A DNA stretch of 64,000 nucleotides from contig OW121743.1 of the NCBI GenBank assembly GCA_933228675.1, positions 49,645,753 through 49,709,752 of the forward strand, in the 5' to 3' direction. Source of the stretch: Stomorhina lunata. Its lineage: Eukaryota > Arthropoda > Insecta > Diptera > Rhiniidae. The notes under the pieces are model-generated. The model was not told the origin of the DNA. It saw only the letters and a list, made by a program, of their open reading frames with translations, and did not search any database. Positions within the stretch are counted from its first letter, which is position 1, and each line of letters starts with the position of its first letter. Positions 45,170 to 56,841 of this stretch are shown piece by piece. Both the position numbers and the translations under genes were made by a program.

Positions 45170-45475
45170 CACTCAGGAAATTATTACAGTAACTGATTGT
45201 ATGTTGTTTAGGAAATTTTTGGTTATGTTGTTTTCAAATGAATATTCATTTAAATTTATATGAAAATTGATTTTTAACGTATTTATACATTTGTTTAAAA
45301 AACAACCTTCAAAAAAATACTGAAAATCCGTAACATTTGAAAATATCAGTTGTTTAGTTTTTATAAATTTTTTCAATTATTGCATCAAATATAATTCGTA
45401 TTTGTTTAATTATTGTTTTTCCTTAAGTATCTTCGGTTTGCTTACTGAAGAAACTTTTTATAATACTGGCCGCCA
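45170..45475 (+). mobile_element. CACTCAG MITE, 3'-truncated copy
   Basis: Follows the complete MITE from CACTCAGGAAATTATTACAG to ATAATACTGGCCGCC, then diverges at about 45475. Confidence 0.8.
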
Positions 45476-45724
45476 GTGTGGCCATATCCAAAAATATTTT
45501 ACAGCTAAATCGGCTTTAAAATAATGCTAGAAAATGCTAAACAAAATTCTATACTGCCAAAAAATAATGCTAAAATTTTAATTGTATTTTTTTCTTTTTG
45601 TTACTTTGATTAGTATATCTTTATAAATGGCTTATTTTTCATAATTCTTCCCTATAAACGCTTATTCCACATTATTTTATTGAAACAAACTGATTAAAAA
45701 GTAAAGGAATATGAATTGAATGAC

Positions 45725-46041
45725 ACATATCGTCGTGCGGAAGTTTATGTGCTCTATACGCCAAAATGCATTTTGAGAAAATCGATCTTGAAATTTTAAC
45801 TTAATTTTTCTAAAAAATTATACAATAGAATTTTGATATTTTACACCATATATTTGGCGTATAGAGCAAAATAGCAGGATATAGAACAAAACAGACACTA
45901 TTTATCTCAGAAACTAGACGATATAGCAGAAAACGGATTGCAGATTTGAAAAATTTAGGGTCGAAAAACTAAAGTGGCATCATTAACTCAAAATGTGTAT
46001 AATGGCGGATAGAGCACATAAACTCCCGCACGACGATATGT
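45725..46041. mobile_element. 317-bp MITE with about 40-bp TIRs
   Basis: ACATATCGTCGTGCGGAAGT followed by TTATGTGCTCTATACGCCA is mirrored by the complement ending at 46041, with two mismatches. The interior repeats ATAGAGCA and TATAGCAG motifs. The flanks share AATTGAA, which may be part of a decayed target duplication. Confidence 0.8.
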
Positions 46042-46074
46042 AATTGAAGTATACATGTAATTACTAATTTATAT

Positions 46075-47610
46075 ACAGTACCTGGTAGACCGAGCCTTGC
46101 TCGGAGCTTTATGATAAGCATTTTGAGGAAAAATTTAAAGTTTTTATATATTTTATATTATAAAGTGCTAAAATAAATTTAGAGGAAAGACATTGTACAA
46201 ATATTCAGTTAATTTTGAATTATTTTATTTATTTTGTCCGACCAACACATAGTTTGCATAGTTTACAGTTTAACTCATTTTGAATAATTTTGGAAATTAT
46301 TCATATCAACAGAAACCTCTGTCGACTCATGCGCAACAACTTTGCTAAAGATTATAGTCTGATCAAATGCACAGTTTACGATTTAATTCATTTTGAGTAG
46401 TTTTCTGTGGCGCCACCTGTCGGACTTTGCTTATTCCAATTAATAAACCTTCTTCGGCTTATCCGTAACAACTTTGCTGAAGATTATAGCATGATTAAAT
46501 GTACAGCATACGATTAAATTGACTTTGAGTAAATTTCAGTAGCGCCACCTGTCGAAATTTCTTCATACCAACTAAGAAACCTTCGTCGGCTCATGTGCAA
46601 CAACTTTGCTAAAGATTGTAGCATGATTAAATTTACAGATTACGATTAAATTGACTTTGAGTAAGTTTCTGTAGCGCCACCTGTCGGAAATTATTCATAC
46701 CAACTAAAAAGCCTTCGTCGGCTCATGCGCTACAACTTTGCTAAAGATCATAGCATGATCAAATGTACAGTTTACGATTTAATTAATTTTTAGTAATTTT
46801 CAGTGGCGCCATCTGTCGGAAATTAGTCTTATCAACTTTAAAACCTTCGCCGGCTTATCCGCAACATCTTCGCTAAAGAGCATAACACAATCAAATTCAC
46901 AGTTTACTATTCTATAAAGAACATACATACAGACAAACATTCATTTGTTTAAAATAATACTAATTTTTCCCCCTTTTTATTCCCTAATTTCTAAAAGTTC
47001 CATATGTATATTTGGTACTTTTTTGGTGCCAATTGAATTCGGTACATTTTTTTAAAACGCATTTAACATAATGTATAATGTTCCTATTCATATTACTTTG
47101 GAGATGTTAAGTTATCATTTTATCCCTTTTTTACCCATTTTGGCTCCAAAATCAAAAAAGTACCAAATACGTGTTTCATGTTTTTTTCACATCTATTGAT
47201 TGCAGTACCAAGTTTCTTTCTATATTCTTTAGTTTAAAATATAAGAGTGGGTTAAAAAGGTGCCAAAAAAACTATGTTCACCCTTTTTTACCCCCTATCG
47301 GACATAGTTTCAAAAAAGTACCAAACACCTGTCCGCTTATTTTCAAAGCTGCTTAAAACGTAATTTTAATTTTGTTTCTATACCTATTACTTTAGGAGAC
47401 ATAGCGTTTTCGATTTTTTCCACTTTTTACCCGTTTTTACCCTCTTAGAGGTAAAAGTTCCAAAAGTTCCTTCTTCTTTGACCTATACATCAAAAAAGAT
47501 ACCCACTGTCCAAATTTTATCAAAATCGTTAGAGCCGTTTTCGATATAGCCATTCTATATATATATATATATATATATACAATTATTGCTCGTTTAAGAA
47601 TATAAGATTT
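46075..47610 (+). repeat. Dispersed repeat family P, copy 3 (full length)
   Basis: Starts GTACCTGGTAGACCGAGCCT. Its core holds a 132-bp tandem unit, with CGCCACCTGTCGG or its variants at 46411, 46543, 46675 and 46807. The tail contains TTGGTACTTTTTTGGTGCC, CACTGTCCAAATTTTATC and an AT microsatellite (about 47556-47579), ending CTCGTTTAAGAATATAAG. An almost identical inverted copy lies at 59018-60512. No open frame of note; class unknown. Confidence 0.75.
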
Positions 47611-47653
47611 ATGTACGAAATTTTGCCATTTGATACTGGTATCATAAAAATTG

Positions 47654-48282
47654 CACTCAGGAAATTATTACGGTAACTGATTGTATGTTATTTAGGAAAT
47701 TTTCGGTTATGTTGTTTTCAAATGAATATTCATTTAAATTTATATGAAAATTGATTTTTAACATATTTATACATTTGTTTAAAAAACAACCTACAAAAAA
47801 TACTGAAAATCCGTAACATTTGAAAATATCTGTTGTTTAGTTTTTATAAATTTTTTCAATTATTGTATCAAATATAATTCGTATTTGTTTAATTATTGGT
47901 TTTCCTTAAGTATCTAAGTATCTGGCCGCATATCACGGGGTATGGCCGAAGCAAACAACAAACTTTGTTTTGTCTGTTTGGTTTTTTGATGCCTTGAAGG
48001 ATATAACCTTTTTATGGTTTCGTCTTTTATATTAAGTTAATTACAAAAACAAATGAAAATTGTCCGATTTATCGAAATTTTACGTAGTTTTTTACCATTT
48101 TTTAAAAGCAACTAAATATTTCGTTTTTACAACTGAAAATGTAGTTTAAATATTTGTTAGTTAAATTTAAATGAAATATTTATTGAATTTGAATGAAAAA
48201 TCAGTTGACCGGTTTTTAAATGAATATTCATTCATTTCAAATTACATTTTAAGTTAATTTTACTTACATAATATTCTGATTG
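47654..48282 (+). mobile_element. CACTCAG MITE, third copy
   Basis: Runs from CACTCAGGAAATTATTACGG to ATATTCTGATTG. An internal deletion of about 100 bp is evident against 43930-44655. The flanks no longer show a clear TA duplication. Confidence 0.8.
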
Positions 48283-48624
48283 TATAAAATACGTATTTCT
48301 TTGGTCTTGAAATTTAACATTAGAAAAAACATTTCTTAAAGAAATATACATAAACACGCTGAGGACTAGGCATATTTATTATGACTAGTAATGTAACACT
48401 GGACTAAAGGTCAAGAGTAGTTTTGAAATTTATATAAAGAAAATACGTATGAGTGATATTTATAAATCATACGCACTGTTGTTCTAGGTCAATTGATCAC
48501 GGATGTTGTCAAAATTAAAAATAGAATTCATATAAACTCTATGTAGATTAAAAAATTAAATTTTAAATCAAAAACTTATCAAAATTTGTCAAGGAGTAAC
48601 CGAAGAATCTGAATCTAAGGAATC
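48283..48624. other. Unassigned DNA
   Basis: No gene or repeat recognised between the MITE and the LINE tail. Confidence 0.3.
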
Positions 48625-48736
48625 TTGTTAGGTTAGGTTAGGCAGGCAGCCGATGTAGGTCAGCGTCACTTGGGTCCAAAAAGCGGTCCTTTGTGTTACC
48701 TGCAAGGGATAGACTGGAAGAGAAGAACAAAGGCAA

Positions 48737-49553
48737 TTACTCCAGGCTATCAGTGAGAGGCTGATCAAGCCATCCTGAAGCCCTGATAAATGAGTCTATT
48801 TTACGAATGTCAATACTCGCTAGATCCGATAAATCATGCAGAAAAAGTGCCCCCAAAAAGAGAGCCCTAGGGGTCGAAAGGGCGGGGTAGTGACAGAGAA
48901 GATGAGTCACTGTCTCCTCCTCTTCTATGTTGTGACAGCTGCGACAGTAGTCATAAAATTGAAGATTAAGTCTCCTGGCATGAAGCCCAAAAACGCAGTG
49001 CCCTGTTAGGGTCGAGATAAGATTGCGAAGTCTATGACGGGGTAGAGTTACCAAGATATTTGAACGTTTAGTGTTGTAGGTGGGCCATGTCTGCCTGGAT
49101 ATGGAGCAGTTCGTTATCGAAGACCACTCGTTTTGCGCTGACGCATAAAGTGATTGCCTAATCATTGATTTGCAGGCGGATAGCGGTAAGCCCGTAAATT
49201 GGTCGATGCTATCCTGACTCAGGAGAGCACCGGATTTAGCAAGTTTGTCCGCGGTGGAGTTACCAGGTATGTTGTTGTGCCCGGGTACCCATAAGAGTTC
49301 GATTTTGCAATGTCTCGCCATCTCGTTAAGAGATGCCCGGCATTCGCTGGTAAGAACAGATGTCGTATGGACATTAGATAGGGATTTTATTGCAGCCTGA
49401 CCGTCGATACAAAAGCGAATATCCCTGTCGTATACTCTGTGGTATCTCAACCATTTGACTGCTTTGTGTATAGCCGAAATCTCGGATTGTAGGACACTGC
49501 ATTGATCCGGGAGCCTAAAGCAGATTTCCTTTCCAAGCAATGGGATGAAGAAG
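48737..49553 (-). pseudogene. LINE ORF2 C-terminal part: RNase H and zinc-knuckle region
   Basis: RNase H removes the RNA strand during reverse transcription. Visible residues are QSEISAIHKAV (catalytic Glu), RFCIDGQAAIKSL (Asp) and LLWVPGHNNIPGNSTADKLA (His and last Asp). The first Asp (VYTDGSK) lies in the preceding frame at about 49583-49603. The downstream CRSCH and HLLCHYP blocks form the Cys/His-rich region typical of these ORF2 ends, and the protein ends near 48737. A run of 12 G on the coding strand (49554-49565) breaks the frame between the two parts. Apart from that the domain looks intact, so the break may be recent or a sequencing slip. Confidence 0.85.
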
Positions 49554-50218
49554 CCCCCCCCCCCCTACGCCTATCTTTGACTTCGATCCATCAGTGTAAA
49601 CCTCTAGACAGCCATCATCTAACGATGGGGGTTCTCCAGAGATAGTCACAGTGAAGGATTTGTCAAAAATAGGAGTGGATATGCAGCAGTCTATATGTTC
49701 AGGGATATTAGTGATTTTGCTCAGGATGGTGGAATGTCCGATTTGTGAGTGGGACCAGGTTCCAATTGTGCTGAGACGGACAGCCGAGTTAAGAGCAATT
49801 TGCATTGCCATTAGTTCAGCTGGGAGCCAGTTTAGCATGGTGAAGAGTGCCTTAGATGGAGTAGTTCTTAAAGCACCGGTAATCATTAGAGCGGCAGATC
49901 TCAAGATTTTGTTAAAATAGTGCAACTGGTTTGCCTTGGTGAGTGCAGGCCACCAGACCAGCGCACCATACATTAATATAGGCTTAACCACCATGTTGAA
50001 GAGCCAGGCAGTGTTAATGGGATTCAGACCCCAGGTTTTGCCAATGGCCCCTCTACACGAATATAGTGCAATAGATGCTTTAGACACCCTAAGTTGGGTG
50101 TTCAGGCTCCAGGACAGTTTTGAGTCCAAGATGACCCCCAGGTATTTGGCATGGTCAGTGAGCGAAAGTTCAACCTTGTTTAATTTTGGAAGAGTAAAGG
50201 TGGGAATTTTGTATTTTT
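49515..50218 (-). pseudogene. LINE ORF2: reverse transcriptase C-terminal (thumb) region and RNase H start
   Basis: From about 50218 the frame reads TLPKLNKVELSLTDHAKYLG, then VILDSKLSWSLNTQLRVSKA, then CRGAIGKTWGLNP and VVKPILMYGALVWWPAL. These blocks are characteristic of the segment after the reverse transcriptase palm in RNase H-bearing LINEs. A first methionine at 50129 is internal, not the true start. It ends with EVYTDGSKSKIGVGGGG at the G tract. The frame upstream is closed, marking the 5' truncation. Confidence 0.85.
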
Positions 50219-50962
50219 ATTTTGGAATCTTGTTAATTTCTTAAGCAATTCTCTGACTTCTTCCATGGAAAAGAATTATATGATTAAAACACCTTTTCTT
50301 TTTTGGTAAAGACCAAAAGCTACTCAACCCGTTTCTTAAACCTAAAAAACTTGCCTTTTTTAAAACTATAATAAAATAATTTTCACATTTTACTCTAAAA
50401 TATTTATAAGCACCAAAACTTTAACAACAAGCCTTAAAAAACTACCACAAGAATAATGTTAAGAAACTTTGTGAAAAGTATTTTTAGTTTTTTTTTTTCA
50501 AAGTAATCTTATTTACTTTAAAAACTTTGTCCGGTAATAGTAACAATTTCATAACTAAATAGCATTTTGTCTAATAAAATAAATATTTTTCTGGCAACAT
50601 AATAACACTTTCTTGATAGTTATAAGAATATTTCTGGCACTATCTAAGAGCAACATTTTGCCAAACTTTGTTAGACTCTCGTGCATGTAAATGATAAAAA
50701 TATACACAATTGTTTAAGAGTTTTAGGTTTTATTTTTTAAAAAACTTTCTCGGAAATTGTTTTGTTTACCACTAAATGTAAAATGAGTAGAAATGTAATG
50801 AAAAACCTAAGTCTTGGCAAAAGTTCTGTCCTAAGTTACGATTGAAATTAAAATCCATTGTCTTTAAGGTGACATAAAAGTGTTTTAATATTAAATAAAC
50901 ATGTCAAAACTTGTGTTTTTGGAAAAGAATTAAAATTTTTGAAAAATGTCAAAAATTAATTA
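50219..50962. other. Unassigned AT-rich DNA
   Basis: No coding region or repeat family recognised. Confidence 0.3.
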
Positions 50963-51215
50963 TACGAGGTTGGATTGATAAGTCTGGAAATTAAGTCATT
51001 TCTCGCCTCCAAATTGTGAAATTTAAATTGTTTCTATATTTACAGCCTACCACTAGCTTTAATTTTAACAGATTTTAACTCCACTGTTCCAATACTACAG
51101 AAACGACAGTGCTTCTGAATACATTAAAGATTTGTATGAAATTTTCATACGGTTGCGTTTCTAAATATGATCAAGCGCGGCGGCCATCTTGCAGAAAGCT
51201 TTTTGATATCAAAAT
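50963..51215 (+). mobile_element. Possible Tc1/mariner deletion remnant
   Basis: TACGAGGTTGGATTGATAAG has the look of a mariner-type terminus. The translation IKRGGHLAESF near 51170-51200 resembles the C-terminal RGGHL motif of the two transposases in this window. The catalytic region is missing and no second TIR is seen, so this is tentative. Confidence 0.35.
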
Positions 51216-52499
51216 ATTCATTCAAAATTAAAACCACTTAGCTTTGCGAGATACTTTTTCTTCCACAATCTCTATCACCTTCTATCTCTATTAGGCTAAA
51301 ATCTAATCGAAAATTTTTTTAATTGATTCGGGTATAAAATCCAGAAATTAGAATCCATCACATTCGGCATCTTCCATGCTTGTATGATCATATCGAAATT
51401 GTGTAAAATACTTCGTTACCATGGAAATGAAGGTACAGAGCAGACAAGGCAAACGTTTATTGATACGAACGCATGCAAATGTTAAAGAACATACCCAAAT
51501 TACAAGTTTTGTATTAAAATTTACTGCATACTTTTAGAAGTTTAGAAATAAAACGTTTGCATCCTCATACATGTTTGAAAAAAGATCTTTCATATAAAGT
51601 TCTTTCTTGATTTTTTGACATAGAGATTGAAGTGCATAATGTTCTTCAGGTTTCAGCTCTTGTGCAGAAACCTTGATGCTTGATTTTCTGACCTGAACAA
51701 AATACGTGCAGACACTGCGTTCTATTACATTAGTTGAAGTTTGTCAAGCCATCACTTATATATGTCCTGTATTCTGTAAATTTAATCAGCAAGTCTCTTT
51801 TTTTAAATCCTCATATCCTTGGCTATAGTAATAGCAGGTGTAATAAGAACTAATCCTTCCGAATGTCCATGTTCAACTTCCGGATGAGCCAATGCCAAAA
51901 AACTTAGCCCACAACTTAGCTATCGGATTAAGCACTATTGGAGTATGGTCTTCCTTACCAATTAGTCACTCAAATATTCTAGATATACACAATCCTCAAG
52001 AGCATTCACTATTGCACTCCGACCCCAATCTTTGGTGGATCATTTACAAATGGTCTTCTTAAGACAAACAATGAAAGTAGTAGAGGGGAGTAAATGAGTG
52101 GGTTGTTTTTTCATCCCACTTTGAGGGACAAAAATTTCTTTAAGTGCTCTACAGTATTTTAGAGTTCTGCAATATTCAACAGGCGATGTATAGGATGACT
52201 ATACCGCTAACATACCCTCAGAAAAAAGTCAAACTGGCATTATTTCTTTATTAAATGTCTTCACTATATCTCTTCTTTCACGAAAATGTTCAGCATAGCT
52301 CAATGAAATGGCGAGACATTCCAATATATTATTTTTGGGTAGGGCGTCAATAAAATGTACCTTGTATAATTTTTGCTGATAACCTAGCCAAAGAAATGGA
52401 CCACTAATTAGGTAAACCATTAAAAGTCTGTAAATTAAAAGTCTTACTTTACATTAAAGACCAACTTTACAACAGAAATGATATGTTTAGTCCCATCTT
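51216..52499. other. Unassigned, somewhat less AT-rich DNA
   Basis: Composition between about 51650 and 52500 suggests decayed coding sequence. Given the LINE relic immediately downstream, this may be the body of that LINE, but I could not align blocks with confidence. The minus-strand frame at 52229-52420 has no recognisable domain. Confidence 0.25.
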
Positions 52500-52745
52500 A
52501 CTCTAAAAAGCGTTCTGCAATATTGGTATATCAGCTACTCACTGGTAATGTTAATCCTCACAGGACACTGCATTAAATGATAGCAACCTAGTAGTCTCAA
52601 TCTTTATAACAATGACGACTATAGAAGTTGTCATAATGTTGAGGAGCTAGAAACGGTCAGTTTTCTCCCTTGTCATTGTCTAAAAACTACTGATCTTAGG
52701 GCTTCTCTTCTTGATTACTCATTTCTGCTGTGGCTTGTCTCTTAA
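52500..52745 (+). pseudogene. Decayed LINE ORF2 C-terminus
   Basis: The plus-strand translation gives LTGHC, then NDDYRSCHNVEELETV, then LPCHCLKTTDLRASLLDYSF. It lines up with LTGHCVF, YCRSCHNIEEEETV and LLCHYPALSTPRALFLGALF of the LINE at 48737-49553. In-frame stops lie after LTGHCIK. This is an older, oppositely oriented relative of that LINE. Confidence 0.7.
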
Positions 52746-52948
52746 GTATAATATATTAAATTTGAAGTAAAAATTTGATAAATGAGGTACAAGGTAGTGA
52801 ACTTTATATACAGAGGTCGGCACAAAGAGAACAGAACAAAAAAATCGTCGGCGGAGTTTTCGTTTTTAATACATTTCACTAAAATAGGTATTTTTTTTAA
52901 TGTGTATTTCTGATGTTTTAAAAAGAAAAAGTTTTGTATTACATTTTT

Positions 52949-54737
52949 TTATACCCACCATCAAAAAGAATGGGGGGTATATTGAGATTGTCATTCCGTT
53001 TGTAATTTCCCTAATATTGGTTCAAAAATCAAAAACGATATATATTCTGAATCCTTATGAAATTCTAAGACGATTGAGCTATGTCCGTCTGTCTGTCCGT
53101 CTGTCTGTCTGTCTGTCTGTTGAAATCAGGATAACGTCTAAACGAAAAGAGCTAGCTAACTGAAACTTAGCAAAAACATTCTTTATCTATGAGAAAATTT
53201 TGATATTGAAATTGGGCAAAATCGGTTAGCATTTGGCCATAGCTCCCGTATAACCTCGTCTAGGATAATCGCTTATTTGCTGATAAATGACAAATTATGA
53301 CAGTTATGATGACAAAATTTGGTATCTAGAAGTTTTAGATAAGCACTAGGCAGCATATAAAATTTCATCGAAATCGGTTCACATTAAACCATAGCTCCCA
53401 TATAAAAAACATACGGAAGCAGCCTAAATTCCACCTGAAATTCACTTAAATGCCAACAAATGATAAACTGTAGTAGCTTTGACCACCAAATTTAGCACAA
53501 ATAAGTCTTATGTGAATACCAGCCAGTGTGCAAAATTTTGTCACAATCGGTCACCATTTGACCTTGCTCCCGTATAAAAAACTTACGGAAACACAAAAAT
53601 ACAAAAAGAAAAGGGATTTTATGTCCGTCTGTCCGTTAGATAAAAGCGCGATAGCGCCTTAACTGAAAGGGCTATAGCAACAAAATTTTACAAAAGCAAG
53701 TCTTATGTGAATGCCAGCCAATGTGCAAAATTTTGTTACAATCGGTCACCATTTGACCATAGCTCCCATATAAAAAACTTACAGAAACTCAAAAATACAA
53801 AAAGAAAAGGAGATTTATGTCCGTCTGTCCGTCAGATAAAAGCGCGACAGCTCCTTAACTATAAAAGCTAGAGAGACAAAATTTTACAAAAGTATTTCTG
53901 ATATGCAACAATCGGTTCTCATTTAGTTAGAGCTCCCATATAACCCCGCCCCGGGAAACACATGAATGCTGATAAATTGAATACAATTGTAATAGCTATG
54001 ACGATTAAATTTAGTATAGAGAAGTTTTATACAACTATTGGTCAGTATATCAAATTTTATAGGAATCGGTCCATATTTGACTATAACTCTCATATAAAAT
54101 ACACTCCCGGAAACCAAAAAATATTTAGCAAGGACCAGTTAAAAGCTATTAAATTAGAAACTGTGATAGCTATTGCCACTAAATTTTGCAAAAATTAGCT
54201 TTACATAAATACCAACCAGTGTGTAAAATTACAATCGGTCAACATTTGGCTATAATTCTTATATATATATTACATCCCCTTTTTATATCTACAATTAAAA
54301 AGATTCGGAGGTACAAGCAGCATATTAAGATTTGTATACGGTAGATGCATTAGGACCTCCTTACAAAATATATGGACCAGTCGTATTAATATCAATTTCT
54401 TTATCCTAACTAAATGTTAAGCTAAAGGAAAAGTATTTAACAACTTATTAATGTAAAACCATACCCGGTTGTGATAACGAATTTTGTTTAAAGTAAATAA
54501 ATACTAGGGAAACCACTTACATACTTTTGAATGTTGAACTATAAAGCTACTGCAACCGAAGTTATTCCAAATATTTCACCAACAATGACAACTAGCGTAA
54601 CAACTTTTTTCCAATTTGGTCCACGTTTTGAATTTGCTGCACCCTCGTATATATATGAGATATGTTTCTAAATTTAACACAACTTGATGGTTGGTATATA
54701 AGATTCGGCACAGCCGAATATAACACTCTTACTTGTT
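52949..54737 (+). mobile_element. DINE-like family E, complete copy, forward
   Basis: Starts TTATACCCACCATCAAAAAG with a short hairpin to GGGGGGTATATTGAG. A (GTCT)n core lies at about 53083-53121, and further modules carry GTCCGTCTGTCCGT at about 53622 and 53819. It ends with TTGATGGTTGGTATATAAG, the stem-loop ATTCGGCACAGCCGAAT and CTTACTTGTT at 54737. The repeated phrase is CACCATTTGACCATAGCTCC. Non-coding; open frames are incidental. Confidence 0.75.
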
Positions 54738-55232
54738 ATACCTACAATCAAAAAGATTTGGAGGTACATTCATTATATTAAGATTGCACCTATGAAATTA
54801 TATAGGCATCAATCAATGTTCAGCCCAGACTTTATATATGATGAATGCATTAGGAACTCATAACGAAATATGTGGAACTGTCGTATTACTATTAACGTGT
54901 TTAGCCTAACTACATATTAATCACAACGAAAAGTATTTAACAACTTATTAATGTAAAACTATACCTGGTTGTGAGACCGAATTTTGATCAAAGTAAATAC
55001 TGGGGAAACCACTAAAATATTTTTGAATGTTGAACTATAAAGCTACGGAAACCTAATTTAGTCCAAAGGTTTTACCAACAATACCAAATAGCTTAGCGAT
55101 TTTTCCAGTTTTGGTGCAGATTTTGAATTAGCTGCACCCTTGTAGATATATGAGATATGTTTCTAAATTTAACACAACTTGATGGTGGGTATATAAGATT
55201 CGGCACAGCCGAATATAACACTCTTACTTGTT
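54738..55232 (+). mobile_element. DINE-like family E, 3' third, head-to-tail copy
   Basis: Repeats the last part of the preceding copy (from about 54284) and ends with the same stem-loop and CTTACTTGTT. It preserves the uninterrupted sequence into which mariner 2 inserted in the other E copy. Confidence 0.7.
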
Positions 55233-56841
55233 TAATATTTTAATCAAACATTTTTCTGTAGAAAATTTTTCTTTCCAAAAATTTTCTATAGAAATTTTTT
55301 TTTAGAGGTTGTGGGTTCGAATCCGGGCTCAGATTCATATCTTAAATTTATATTTTGATTTTTACAAATTTTTATGATTTTAAATAAGATTAATAATTTT
55401 TAAGAATACTGAAAAAACTATGTGACACTTAGCAGTGTGGAATGCTGCATTTTCTGTCCCGCTACGGACTTCATCGGCACTCTGTGTCATCAACTGTTAG
55501 ATGCCTGAATTCTTAAGCGAAATGGAAAACGAGAATTATGTTAACACTCATTTCTATTTCACCTATGACCATATGATCGATTCAGTTATACGAAATTATC
55601 CACCATAGTTTTTTCCTTTAATTAATTTTGAAAATTGGAAAGTAAATTATTATGTATTAAACGTAGTGATGTTCGATCAAACTCAATGAGTAAAATTGAT
55701 GATTATCTCTGCAATTTGACAACTCGACTGTGGTCGAGGGCGCTAAGTGCTGATGACGTCCTGTGGCGGGACAGAAATTGCAATCCACTAGCCGCGTTCA
55801 AAAATAATTTTTTCAGTTTTTCTCCATAATTTACTTTCCAATTTTCAAAATTAATAATTTGAAAATTAAATGAACTCAAGCCTGATGAAACCTAATTTTA
55901 CAAAAATTTTTGTATCAAAATTTCTATCAAAAATTTTTCTATAGAAAATTATTTTTATTAAAATTTTTTTTGTCAAAAATTATATAAAAAATTTTTGATA
56001 AAAATAATTTTATATAGAAAAATTTTTGATTGAAAAGTTTTCAATAAAAAAACTAAAAATTTTCATTTTTTTTAATTTTTCGAAATAAAATTTTTTTATC
56101 AATAATATTTCTAAAAAAAATTGTTTTTTATATAGAATTTTCTATAGAAAAGTTTTCTATAGAAAAATTTTTCTTTCGAACATTTTTCCATAGAAAAATA
56201 TTTTTATTGAAAATTTTTCTTTAGAAATACATTTTATCAATAATTTTTCTAAATAAATTTTTTTTTATTAATAATTTTTCTAAATAAAATTTTTTTGTCA
56301 ATAATTTTTTTAAATAAATAAAATGTTTTGTCCAAAATTTTTCTGTAGAAAATTGTTTTATTCACAATATTAAAAAATTTAACTATAGAATTTTTTTTTT
56401 GTCAAAAAATTTTCTATAGAATTTTTTTCTGTCAAAAATGTTTCAAAAGAAAATTTTCGATAAAAAACAATTTTTATAGAAAAATTTTTGATGGAAATTT
56501 TTAATAAAAAATAAAAATTTTCAATAATTTTTCTAAATTAAACTTTTTTATCAATAATTTTTCTGAATAAAATTGTTTTATCTAAAATTTTTGTATAGAA
56601 AATTTTTTTCTGGTAAAATTTTTTAGAAAATTTTTCTATATAAAAATATTTCTGTAGAAAATTTTTCCATAGAAAAATATTTTTTTGAAAATTTTTTTTA
56701 GAAAATATTTGTTTTGAAAATTTTCACAGAAACTATCATCGAAAAATAAAAAATAATTTTTATCGAAAAATTAAAAAACAAATATTTTTTATCAAAATTT
56801 TTTCTTTAAAAATAGGTTTGAATCGAAAATATCTAAAAAAT
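55233..56841. repeat. Second TTTCTATAGAAAA-rich tract
   Basis: Irregular copies of TTTTTCTATAGAAAA-like and AATTTTTCTAAATAAAATTT motifs fill 55250-55300 and 55890-56830. They are related in sequence to the 25-bp satellite at 30540-33000 but are not homogenised. A distinct block lies inside at 55300-55857. Confidence 0.6.
55306..55857. repeat. Nested inverted-repeat block beginning with a tRNA-like B box
   Basis: GGGTTCGAATCCGGGCTC at 55313 is a T-arm/B-box sequence with no matching A box upstream. Downstream, ATTTTCTGTCCCGCTACGG (55450) faces GGCGGGACAGAAAT (to about 55780). AATTTTGAAAATTGGAAAGT (55624) faces ACTTTCCAATTTTCAAAATT (to about 55853). It may be a tRNA-derived SINE head next to a foldback. 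The small frame 55635-55829 lies inside the foldback. Confidence 0.45.

Larger units (their letters stand above)
48628..50218 (-). mobile_element. 5'-truncated non-LTR retrotransposon (LINE with RNase H)
   Basis: The minus strand carries the end of a reverse transcriptase, an RNase H domain and a terminal zinc-knuckle-like region. A 3' untranslated part of about 100 bp follows, then a tail of three CCTAA units (48628-48642). The reverse transcriptase active site is absent because the element is cut at about 50218, a usual outcome of incomplete target-primed reverse transcription. Domain order matches the I/LOA/R1-like LINE groups that carry RNase H. GC content is clearly above its surroundings, consistent with recent arrival. 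Confidence 0.85.

Noticed and set aside
48628..48642. Interstitial telomere
   Set aside because: Only three TTAGG units, located exactly at the LINE's 3' end; better explained as the LINE tail.
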